Shown here piece by piece: positions 1 to 9,379 of a stretch of DNA of 64,000 bases. The notes under the pieces are model-generated. The model had not been told where the DNA came from. It ran no database searches and was given only the letters and a program-made list of their open reading frames with translations. Made by a program: the position numbers and the translations under genes. Numbering within the stretch: the first letter of the stretch is position 1; the number at the start of each line of letters is the position of its first letter. This stretch comes from Fistulifera solaris (Eukaryota > Bacillariophyta > Bacillariophyceae > Naviculales > Stauroneidaceae), in NCBI GenBank assembly GCA_030295235.1, contig AP026135.1, positions 390,001 to 454,000 of the forward strand, read 5' to 3'.

Positions 1-719
1 GAGGTGTTATTTTATCAAGCTCAGGATGGGGCGGTGGTCTTTTGAATAGCTTCAACATGAATTGTCTTAAACACGAGCTCGGTTCCTTGCTGCCAGATTC
101 AATTACTGCGAAGGTATTAGAAATCGAAACACTACATTTGACTTCTTCTTTGAAGACACGATTTCGCTTTTTATCGCATATCCCTGTGAACTCGCACGTT
201 CTGCTCGTGGAAGTCGCCCTTGGGAATGTGTTGTCCTCGTCCACTAAAAAGTACTTTGCGAAGGAATTTCAAAAACGCCAGCAAGCCCGACAAAGAAGCA
301 AACAGGCAGAACAACGAGCGTTGGAGCGATCACGACGGGCTGAGCAGTGTAGAATTGATGAGCGCAAACTTCGTTGGCAGTCAATAGACCCGAACGATGA
401 GTTCTTTCACAATCCAATGGAACATGAAGTCATTCTCACTGGAGATGCTTTTGGACCATCGCTATCGTCATCTCCGCGAGTGGAGTCGGGTGCGCTGAAC
501 GGGCGAAGCTTTTCGGATATCACCCGAAACCAAACAGGAATCACATCACTGGAACGTGATTTTCCTACTTTGACATGTCAGCCGCCTCCTGCTACAACAA
601 CTAGCGCAAACAAATGGGGTACACTGACGGCATTGCCCTCCAGCAAAGCAGCTGAAGGGAAAAAGAAGGCAAAGAAAGTTATGCTGTTCTCGACGGGAGC
701 CCACCGCAGTTTTTCGTGA
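1..719 (+). CDS. RNF10-like RING-type E3 ubiquitin ligase, C-terminal part (5' end outside window)
   Basis: The reading frame is already open at base 1 (EVLFYQAQDG...) and ends at a stop at 719, so only the last ~240 residues are present. They match the C-terminal half of RNF10-type proteins: the FYQAxDG motif, a segment reading RFRFLSHIP, then a long basic and Gln/Glu/Arg-rich helix (about residues 80-115) and a low-complexity tail. The RING finger that would bind E2 enzymes lies upstream of the window, so ligase activity cannot be checked here. The frame breaks once at T4 (40-43); one extra T joins ...AVVF to LNSFNMNCL. The ATG at 42 is therefore not a start codon. The gene converges on the DGDG synthase gene with a gap of only 56 nt. 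Family assignment is by recognition of the motif order; moderately sure. Confidence 0.68.
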   Translation, partial: GVILSSSGWGGGLLNSFNMNCLKHELGSLLPDSITAKVLEIETLHLTSSLKTRFRFLSHIPVNSHVLLVEVALGNVLSSSTKKYFAKEFQKRQQARQRSKQAEQRALERSRRAEQCRIDERKLRWQSIDPNDEFFHNPMEHEVILTGDAFGPSLSSSPRVESGALNGRSFSDITRNQTGITSLERDFPTLTCQPPPATTTSANKWGTLTALPSSKAAEGKKKAKKVMLFSTGAHRSFS

Positions 720-775
720 AATGAACAGATTTTATATCCTTGCATAAATGGAAAGAGTTAATAATCTTATGAGAT

Positions 776-2559
776 CTACAGCGGCAGGACGCCGAACAGA
801 TTAGACACATATTGGCTCTTTTTGGACGTTTCGATGTGAAACTGAGCTGCTTTCCTACTCTGTTCTTTTTCTTCCGGGGTGCTTTCTTCCCGTAGGGCAG
901 CATCGTATAGTCGTTCGGTTGCACCTTCCCAAGACAGCTTGAATGAGTCTTCCTCGCTCAATTTCGTAGGACTGTGACTAAGTGCGTACTGGAGCTTTTC
1001 GACACAATCGTCAAGGTCATCGTAAGCTAGACAGTTGGGGAACTGGACGAAAAAGTCATTTGAAGGATGTTTGGGAAGAATGACAAATTTTCCCATGGCT
1101 AAGGCTTCTGCCGACGTCGTGCAAAGCACTTCACTCGTGGACATGTTCAAAAAGATATTCTGAGGAAGATCTTTCAGTTCGATATGATCTTTTACTCCCA
1201 AAAATCGAGCAGGCAGTGGTTTTCTTCGCCACTTATAGGCTGCAATAGTTGGTCCAAGTGAGAAAGGGGTTCCCATTCTTGATGCTTTCTTGTTCTCGAG
1301 CTTCCTTGAAAACGATCCGATTCCTCGTTGTAATAAAGATTCCGCTAGATGCAGTGCAGCGCCCGCCGTCTCCCCTTCCGGTTCCTAGTGTGTAGCGAGT
1401 CAGATCCGAAATGACATCCAGTGGAGCACCGCATCGTGCCTTCTCCGTCATATCTTCTTCTATAATCGTTTGATTATCAGAACCGTCTCCTTCGGCTTGT
1501 GAAGGGTCGCGATCTCGAAGCATGCTCCGTAGTGACTCGTCGCGGTCAAAGATATCTTTGGCCAACTTGAATTCGTCAGAATTGTAGGTTTGGTCGTCCT
1601 CCTCGGGCCGATGACTGCGGCCAAAGAATGCCAAGCGTATACTTTTTTTCGTCGCTGCCACTGCCGTACACATCCATCGCAAAATAGTCTCCCGTTGTGG
1701 CGCGGTATCGTTCTTGCAACTCCAGTACGCTTTCGAAACCCTTGGCCCAAATGAGTTTCCCGATAAAATACACAGCAGCACATTTTTCCGGTGGTCGGTT
1801 GTCGGCATACAAGTTATTGACAAAACCCTTGAACGAGTGATGTTGAAAGAATTCGTTTCGCACGCCGTGTACATTTACAGTCAGTTCCATCTTCGGCACC
1901 AACGACGTCAGCGTGCCGCTGAGACGAATCACTCGATGACAATAGGCTCGAATAACCAGTGCACTCAACGCATTGAGGGCCGGTGCCGTCAACAGCGAGG
2001 TACCCATGCCGTATTGCTTGACGTAGCTGCCATAATTGGTGTGTAAAATACCGATGACGTGATTGAATTTGTGCGCCCAACCCAAAGCGGATGCCTCGTC
2101 GCTGGGCACCCGAAACCAGTTTAAATGTTCGGGTTCTTCTAAAATGGCGACATCGGCCTGTTCGGCAGGTATCATGGCACATATATCTTCCGCGGGAAAA
2201 ATCGAACCAAATCCGTGGTGATATACTCCTTTCCAAAACACCATACCCATGGGTTCCGACGCAATACCCGCTCGTTCCTGACAAAATTGACAAATCCACT
2301 GACACTGATCCGCGGATTCATTAAATGCAATATCCCCGTACAACATTTTACGCGAAGCCTCGTCTTCAATCCACGGAATCATCAAAGTGACGTGATGGCC
2401 TTGTTGCATCAAATACAAGGCACGCAGCAGGGGATTGACGGCCGTCCCTGTCCGCCATGGCAAAGCGGCCGTCGTCACAATCCATATGTGACGTTTCGAC
2501 GACCGCAAATCGGATTCTTTCACATAGTGCTTGGCTGTTGCTTCCAATGACGTCTCCAT
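776..2559 (-). CDS. DGD: Digalactosyldiacylglycerol synthase-type galactosyltransferase (DGD1/DGD2 family)
   Basis: Transfers galactose from UDP-galactose to MGDG to make DGDG, the bilayer-forming galactolipid of plastid membranes. The N-terminal half carries the family blocks HIWIVTTAALPWRTGTAVNP, EEPEHLNWF, HKFNHVIGILHTNY, RAYCHRVIRLS and VNVHGV. The C-terminal half has DVYGSGSDE, the EALAMGK block with HPSNDFFVQFPNC, and LSWEGATERL, all diagnostic of DGD-type GT4 enzymes. Between DVYGSGSDE and RFLGVKDH lies an acidic insertion of roughly 120 residues that is much longer than the plant spacing. The frame breaks twice: at A7 (plus-strand T7, 1643-1649) and at G4 (plus-strand C4, 1372-1375). 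Removing one base at each gives 594 codons with no stop. An intron ending at the TAG near 1395 is an alternative for the second break. No typical plastid presequence is visible. It is divergent from Sec6. Confidence 0.85.
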
Positions 2560-3069
2560 AATGAAGTTAACAATCGTGAATCAAGACAAATTAGCGAAAA
2601 ATGCCCCTCGCAAGTTACTACTTCCAGCCGACACTGCTTCCTTTCTTCTCTCTTGCGATTCTAGATTATTGTTTTTAGATAAACACGTTGTTGTGTTACT
2701 AAAGTGGAGTAGCATTCTTTCAGAACAGAGTCGATCGAACGGCGAAAATTGCAACGAGATTTTCTTCGTCTTTTTTCACCATCACACATTTCACACTATA
2801 ATATTGCTACGCGCTACGACACTTAGTGTGAAAGAATGATCCATGCCCTTCTTCCGTTGGATTCTGCCGTTATGACTGTACAAAAGTACTACGTACAATA
2901 CGGAGTAATCAGTTCATGACAAAAATTCACTCCTCGATACCTGGGATCTGGTACGGTATCCGCCGCATCTATTATTTTTTGTTGTTGATCAATAGATCTT
3001 TGTTATCTTATTGTTTCTTCCCTATTTGACTATATTGCATTTCTATCAAACAAAATAAATCAACAAAAC
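2560..3069. promoter_or_regulatory. Divergent intergenic region between DGDG synthase and Sec6
   Basis: These 510 nt lie between two head-to-head starts and must hold both promoters. I see no convincing ORF. Short TAC/GTA-rich motifs occur (around 2884-2906 and GTACGGTATC at 2951-2960), of a type repeated in other upstream regions of this window. No clear TATA box position can be assigned. Confidence 0.4.
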
Positions 3070-6000
3070 ATGTCAATGCACGAAAGTGACGGCAGTTTGA
3101 CGGACAAAGGCGATAATCCGTTCGATTTTGATGTCGATTTCGAGCAAGTTCAGCGGCAACGACGGGCCAAAGTGCAAGAGGCCACCAAAGAAGAGATTGC
3201 GCCATCCAGTTTCGAGGATTCTGACGCGGCATACAGTAAAAAAATCAGAAAAGCGTCGTCCAAATCTAATTCAAGAACGAGCCAAGACGACCGGTTTGGA
3301 TGTGCCGGCGAATACTGGGAAGAGCCGCTTCTTCAGTGCCTTTTATTCGAGTGCCGACGATGCTCCCGTCGCAGCGGCGCAAGACGATGATAACGCCATT
3401 CAGGAAGGCACATTCAAAGTAGGAAAACGTTGTTTGTCGGTGTGGCCCTTTGATGATTATCATTTGGTGCAAAAGATGTTTTATGAAAAGTTGCAAGATG
3501 GGGATGCATCCTCCAAACGGTCATCGTCGCCGCGGCACGAATCGAAAGAAGATCTTGTCGATCAGCCGTCGTCGATTCCGATTTTCAGTCGGCCGGCTGA
3601 TCCTCCTGATATCGCTGCGGCAGTGGAGGGCGTGAGTTTGACGGACTTTGAAGCTAAGGCGGAAGAACGCAGTATTCAAATTGTATCCTGTTGGTTGTTT
3701 GACGCTGGTCTCATTGATGAACTACTGGTCAATGGAGGCATCACGACGCTAGCTACGGATGGTGACAATCGGTCGGAGGGGATCGAAGTAGGAGCGCTGG
3801 GATACCCTCTCGAAGGTACCACCAAAATGGACAAGGAAATCGCCAAGTTGCGGAATTCGACCAAGCGCCAACTGGCTCTCGTGAACGCACGCTTGAATGA
3901 CGGCGTTGCGGCAACCGGTAGTGAGGTACAGGAACTGGTGAATGCCGTCATTTCCACGAAGGATGACATCGGTAAATTGCGTGAACTTTCGACTTATGTT
4001 TCCAACACGAACAATGTGGAGCAGACAAGCCAGTTCATGTTGACGAAATACCCAAAGCTCAAACAAGCGATCAATGCGCGTCGAAACCTGGCACGCTGTT
4101 TTCGAGAACTGGATTTCTTCAATCACATTTCGACGACTTGTGACCGTTTACGGGAAGAATTGCAGGCGGGTGAATGGACCGCTCACGAGTGGTCAACGAT
4201 TCGATCCGTGTGCCGAGAACACGTGGAATTAGAGATGTTTCTGGTGGAAGCTGAAGCTGGTATGAAGCAGCGTAGTGACGAGGATGTGACAGATGAGCTA
4301 GTGGCCAAAGGTCGCAAGGGGCGCGATCGGAAACAGTCGACTCACTTTGGCCGACAAGCATTTGCTCAAAGCGGCTTGGCAGAGCGAAACAACAATGCAT
4401 TGATTGATCGTTTCTTGGAAGATCATGTTGACAACGTGTGGGATTTGGGCAAAGAAATTCGAGGGCGTATCATGCAAGGTATCGCCAACGCGTTCGAACT
4501 GGCCATGACCAATCCGGCAGGTATGGTGGCTCTGGCTGAAGCGGTCGAAGTTTACGAAAGTGCAAATGATGAGTACAGAAGAGTGCACGGAGACGACTCT
4601 ATGAGTACCACAAAAATGCGCTTCACTGAAATGCGACCTGCAGCACTTGGAGAACTCTACAAGAACTTTGAAGAACGTGGCGAGACTGTCTTCCAGGATG
4701 TCAAACGCCAAGCTGCTGACGTCTCAAACGAAGAAGATGCAGCAGGTCAGCAATTTACGGCGGTCCTTCGTGCAGCAAATGAGCTTACATCAGAAATTGG
4801 TATTGTGAAGGAACAGATGGTGCCTTGCTTTCCGCCAAACTGGGAAATCGAGACGTTGTGGACAACGTGCGTAGCTCATGTGTGCTCCACCAATATTCTT
4901 CAACAGATCGGAGGTCTTGAGGGACGAAATCTCGAATCCTTGTCTGCCGCACAGCTGCTTGACTTAGTAGCCTGGGTAGAGACTTTCCGCGATATCATCG
5001 AAGAAACGTTTCCCAATCTGGGCGAAAGCAATTCGAAGCGAGGATACAACGACAAGCCACCCAATCTTCTTTCCGATGATGGCAAGAAGGTTGATATTGA
5101 AGTTGCCCGTGATAGTCTGGCTTGGGTGCAGAGTACGCTATGGGAAGTTCATGATATGGCCAAGGTTGATTTCCTCCGTCGAACACAGAATCAGACTCGA
5201 GAATGGCTTGCAAACGTCTACGGGTACGTACAAAACTATTGCTGCAAAAAATTGTCATTCTTGTTTTCACTTCTAATTTTGAAGCTTGTCTATCCTTCAG
5301 CAATCGAGACAAACATATGCGGACGCAAACTTCGGAGGGTCGCTTAGTAACATCGTTATGCGAGGACGTATTTGCTGTCGCAGGGACGCAGCTACGAACT
5401 ATTCGAGATCGTCTCACACGACGATCTGAAGCGATGGCCCAGGCTGTTGGTGTGGTATTGCAGACGTTGTATAAGAAACAAATTGAATCACGCGAAAGTT
5501 TCTGTATCGACTTCGAGACATGTTGCGCAGCTGCTAATGACTTTGTACGCATGAGCGAGAAGTGTGAAGAGATAATCGAAGAAATCAAAGACGAGTGCGA
5601 CTTGCCGAAGGCTGCCATCGACACACTCGAAGAACAGTCATTCACCATTCTTGCCTTGTATAGTGCGGACGCCGTATATGCAGCGCAGAAAACGCATGTG
5701 TATTGTTTCGAGCCAATTGAGGATGCTATTTCGACCGAGCTATTTGGGTTAGAGTGGGAAAGGAACTTAACGCACAACGAATTAGCTTTGACGCTTGTGA
5801 GGACCTTAGATGATTTCATGGAGGATTTGGAGGAATTCCTAGACGAGGTGATGGTTCAGAAAGCCGTTGAAGCCCAGGTCGCTTCCAGTGTTAATTTTTA
5901 TATCAAGTCCTTATTGAGCAAGTCTTCCGCTCACAACGACAATCGTGCCGGTGCATTCGGTGACAATATGATGGCACTAGGGCGAATGAGAGCCGATATT

Positions 6001-6330
6001 CTTATCATTCGTGAGTATTTTGAGGGTCTTGTCGAAGCTATGCCAACCTTGGCGAGGGTTATTGAGCAAGAGTTCGGCGCTCTTGACTCTGTGGTGGAGA
6101 TTCTTTCCATTGCTGCAGGCTTATCTTCTAGTGATATTGAGGACTTTGCTATTCTTCTCCAAAAGAAAGTAAAGAACGTTGCCATTACTCGTTTCGTTAT
6201 TGGAGATTTATACCACTTGGTCAATCCTGCTGATGAAAAGAGGATCATTGAGGAACTCGAGGCTTTAGAAGAGCAAATGATTGCCGTAGCACCAACTGAT
6301 GAAAAGGCTGTGAAGACGGCTTTTGGATAG
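3070..6330 (+). CDS. SEC6: Exocyst complex component Sec6 (EXOC3)
   Basis: Subunit of the exocyst, which tethers secretory vesicles to the plasma membrane. The signature is a run of family blocks: LDFFNHISTTCDRLREEL, then EQMVPCFPPNWEIETLW followed by a Trp-Val-containing helix (LLDLVAWVETF), then a long helical C-terminal half. The ~100 N-terminal residues are acidic and diatom-specific, and a VWPFDDYHLVQKMF block follows. One GT-AG intron at 5224-5300 (77 nt) joins NVYG to NRDKHM in phase. The frame breaks once at A7 (3238-3244); with one A fewer the gene encodes about 1060 residues. I chose the ATG at 3070 because the first frame reads as an acidic protein. The ATG at 3128 opens the second frame only as an out-of-frame artefact. 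Converges on the SEC14-like gene (178 nt gap). Confidence 0.85.
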
Positions 6331-6508
6331 GAAGACCGTCCCCGGTCTTCGCTTGGACCACACGATGGCCAGTTGCTTGGTAAGGAGCAGAAGGAAGCGC
6401 CCGATCAATAGTAAGTCCATGGAAGTACTTGACGGTGCTTTGGATGCGTGGCGCTCAACAGTGCAGGAGCAGTACATCTAGAGTTTACTAATTGTAGTTG
6501 ATATCGGC

Positions 6509-7995
6509 TTAGTTCTTGTTTTTATAGGCAAACACCAAGAAATAGTTCTGAGTGGTAAATCTCCCTGCTTTAGAATCGACTTTAATCTTCAGGGATGCGG
6601 GTCCAGCAATGGGTTTATCCGTTAATAAGGTCATTCGAGTATCGACTGGTTCATCCTCCCTTTCCGATCTATCTATAGCTAAGACACCATCCTGGATCAC
6701 AGTCTTTTGTTTGTTGTCATGCAAAGTGAACACCGCACCAGCGGTTGATCGTGTGTAAACAGTGATAGTGACACTTTCATTGGCGCCAACCTCCAAAGTC
6801 TGTGAATTATGACCACTTTGGATGTGGAGGATGTGCTGTGAGAATGAATGTACTCTACTCTCTTTGTTTTCCCCTCATTGGACCACTTACCGCAAGTACA
6901 TAATGTGCGTCTCCATCCTATCTGCATCGCCTCCAAAATCTTCCATAATTATCGCATTCGTGTCTTTCGCGGTACCACCGTAGTCCGAAGGCAACTCAGC
7001 TCTGGGAATGAGCTCCAAAAGCCTCTTTTCGCTTTGTGCTTTCCCGGCAATGACTTCGATTTTGCTTGCCGTTCGCGGATCTAACCACGATTTGATCAGA
7101 CGCCATGAAGTAGCAAAGAATGAAGGGCTGTTGATAATCAGCATTTTGCTCATTGTCTCCGGAAAGCAAACCGAGTCGATGGCTGCTTGTTCCTTGACGA
7201 TGGCTAGGGCTTTTCGAGTTAGCTGTGCCATTGTTAGTCCGTTTAGGTCGAGTACGCAAAAGCATTCAAACCTGAGAATCGCTCAATGTTAGAGTTTTAC
7301 AATTTGATACTCTTTTGCTTCCAGTATTCGAGGAAATTCTACCTTTTGAAGTTTGGGTCTTTGGCCTTTAGATCACGAAGGCGACGAGAAAAGTCGTGCA
7401 TCATAATGTGCCAGTGAAAACGAAGAATTCCCTCTAGTGTTGTAATGCACTCCATTCCATCTACGCTAAGAATGCCGGGTTTCGAAAAGAATACCACGAC
7501 TCCATTATTCGATACACCATGATACAGCTGAGGATAATTAGCAAAGAATAACCTCGCATCGCAACCCAGAGCATCCACCGGATTAGGGTAAAATCCTTTC
7601 GCTCTCGGTTCCGAACTAGTTTCTACGGCTTGTTCCACCATGGTGATGACGTCTGCGACCACGAATTTACGAGCACGGAGCCAGCGACAGAGCGCCCATG
7701 CTTCTCCTTCCTCTTCCCCAAATGAGTACACTGTCGAGCGAAAATCGCCTCCTCGCTTTTCGATTTCTTCTTTAAAGCGGAAGAATGCATCCGTCTCGTG
7801 TTGGGTCAAATGACCAGGTACACCCCAGAGCATCGGATCGTTCGTCACATTGGATGAGCCATCGCCCATCAGTTGGGTAGCGGTCCAAACTTCGGGAGGC
7901 GACATGAGACTGGGAGCAAAAAAAGCTTTGGCAGAGTGATTGGCGAATGAACGGGATGGTAGGGTTTCTGTTACTTCTCTCGACCGCCGTAGCAC
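6509..7995 (-). CDS. SEC14-like CRAL-TRIO/GOLD-domain phospholipid-transfer protein
   Basis: Predicted cytosolic lipid-binding protein of about 446 residues that moves or presents phosphoinositides or other lipids at membranes. Exons: 7343-7995, 6891-7271 and 6509-6815. Intron 7272-7342 joins NFKR to FECFCVLDLNGLT. Intron 6816-6890 joins METHIMYLR to GHNSQTLEVG and is the only acceptor that keeps the GOLD frame open. CRAL-TRIO-N region: WALCRWLRARKF. CRAL-TRIO pocket: VLDLNGLT, MLIINSPSFFATSWRLIKSWL and the final LPSDYGG. The last 100 residues form a GOLD-type beta domain (VGANESVTITVY...FLVFAYKNKN), so the layout resembles patellins and SEC14L proteins. The N-terminus (MLRRSREVTETLPSRSF) is weakly defined, and an internal Met near residue 31 could be the true start. 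Confidence 0.82.
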
Positions 7996-8101
7996 AATGA
8001 TGACAAGTACGGTTCCCTTGAACTAATCAGTGCTGTCCGAGTTATCTATGTATCGTTGTGCTCAGTTGAGAGTGTGCCTTAGGGTCTTTTTTGACCCAAA
8101 G

Positions 8102-8326
8102 TTATTGCTTCGAAGCGGAATCTTTGCTGTTTTCGTGAATCTTCGGTTCGCTCGCATCGTCATCGCGGTCTTTTTTCATGGCGTTTTCAAACTGAGTGAC
8201 GTCATGAACGTGCTTGAGTAGTGGAGTTATGAGTCCCATGACGGCTGACAGACAGATCAAGCCGTCATCGACCGCGATCCGCGATCGTCGGAAAACAGAA
8301 AAAATTGACCGCCACACTTTCGTCAT
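8102..8326 (-). CDS. Small hypothetical protein with one hydrophobic segment
   Basis: The ATG at 8326 opens 74 codons: MTKVWRSIFSVFRRSR, then a moderately hydrophobic stretch (DGLICLSAVMGLITPLL) and a charged tail rich in Asp, Lys and Glu ending DSASKQ. The layout, a basic amphipathic N-terminus, one possible membrane helix and a charged tail, resembles small organelle membrane proteins. I do not recognise a family. It lies between the SEC14-like gene and RPC9, transcribed away from RPC9. The frame continues upstream to 8362 and could be a second exon. It may be real or chance. Confidence 0.4.
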   Translation of the reverse strand: MTKVWRSIFSVFRRSRIAVDDGLICLSAVMGLITPLLKHVHDVTQFENAMKKDRDDDASEPKIHENSKDSASKQ

Positions 8327-8503
8327 GTCTTTAACTTTGTCTATACAGAGTAATACATTCAATCAAATCCCACCTTTCTAATCCAATATCCACTACTCAA
8401 ACTGCTGCCCATAGTCAGGAAGTCTATATTCACGTTATTTGGGCAGAGAAGCGGCTCGACGGGTCGCAACAAATAGGATTACCAGCCCTACACACGTTCG
8501 GAA

Positions 8504-8997
8504 ATGCCGACCATCAAGCAAGAAACCCGCCCACCAGTTCTGATCAGTAACCAAGAAGTGATGGAAATACTGGAACGACGTATGAAGAATAGATCCAACA
8601 AACGAAAGCGTCCGTCAAAGCTGCAACATTGCGAATGGATTGAAGATAAAGTCGTCCAGCATCTCAAACAAACCCCATGCGTTCGACTGAATGCTAGTCG
8701 TCGAGACGAATTGCGATCATCACTGCAAAGTAGCAAAAAGTCTTCCACTGGATTCGCATTAACCGATGCGGAAAGCTTGCAAATTGTGAATAGCATGCCA
8801 ACGGAACCAGTGGAACTGCATTTGCTGGTCGAAGATTTGCATGCTCGTATGACAGATCGTCAGCAAAAGAACTGCTTCAATTTATTGCATCCTTTTCGAA
8901 GGATGAAGCTGCCACGAGCACACCGACCACAAACCACAACACCCTTGAGGAGACCGTTAATGATACGGGCGACATGGCAATCAAAGATGAAGATTAA
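8504..8997 (+). CDS. RPC9: RNA polymerase III subunit RPC9 (Rpb4/CGRP-RCP family)
   Basis: Small stalk subunit of RNA polymerase III, partner of RPC8, acting in promoter opening and termination. The N-terminus has SNQEVMEILERR. The core helices read LTDAESLQIVNSMPTEPVEL and, after correcting the frame, QQKELLQFIASFSKDEAA, as in Rpb4-like proteins. The tail is acidic (NDTGDMAIKDED). The frame breaks at A4 (8865-8868); one additional A gives 165 codons ending at the TAA at 8995-8997. Without it the ORF would run to 9076 with a basic, unrelated tail. Length and helix pattern suit RPC9 better than Rpb4 of Pol II, but the two are related. Confidence 0.72.
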
Positions 8998-9379
8998 ACA
9001 ATTTGTTCGAACTCTTAATCGCTTCATAGCTTCAAAATTCGTTTCGATTTCAAAGCTACGAATCTTTTCAAACTAACGGTCGGACGGCTCGATCAAAGAA
9101 GCCAATTCAAAGAGGGACGCTGGGTTTGTATGCCTGTAGTTTTTCTGCTACATCGTTATTAATTCGAACTGTACACAAAAATCATTCTTCTGGTGCCTAT
9201 GTGACATTTACAGACCATGACGCGAAACGCGCCGTTAAAAACACAGCGCAAGGCTGCCAGCAAAAGGATCATCGCTTTCACTGCACTCCGAAGTCGAAAC
9301 GAATCATAGAAGCAAACTGGTTGTTTTTTCAGTACATTGTTATCGAACTTTTTGATTTTCTCCAAGTAAATCATCAAGA
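8998..9379. other. Intergenic region before the MINDY-like gene
   Basis: 382 nt between RPC9 and the next gene on the same strand. I see no conserved ORF, RNA gene or long repeat. It should hold the 3' UTR of RPC9 and the promoter of the downstream gene. Confidence 0.3.

Noticed and set aside
42-719. A complete 225-residue gene starting at 42
   Set aside because: The frame upstream of the T4 run encodes FYQAQDG, a conserved part of RNF10-like proteins, so the gene enters from outside the window.
776-2559. DGDG synthase as a pseudogene
   Set aside because: All conserved blocks are intact and only two one-base breaks in homopolymers occur, the same kind seen in essential genes such as Sec6 and VPS13 in this window.
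3128-3240. ATG at 3128 as the Sec6 start in the main downstream frame
   Set aside because: The residues it gives (MMSISSKFSGNDGPKCKR) look out of frame, while the frame from 3070 reads as a normal acidic N-terminus up to an A7 run that can explain the shift.
4995-5819. 274-codon minus-strand ORF across the Sec6 intron
   Set aside because: Antisense to both Sec6 exons and spans the intron; no recognisable domain.
6844-6890. A shorter SEC14 intron ending at the CAG near 6844
   Set aside because: The splice would be only about 47 nt and would destroy the GOLD-domain frame; the AAAG at 6816-6819 keeps it.
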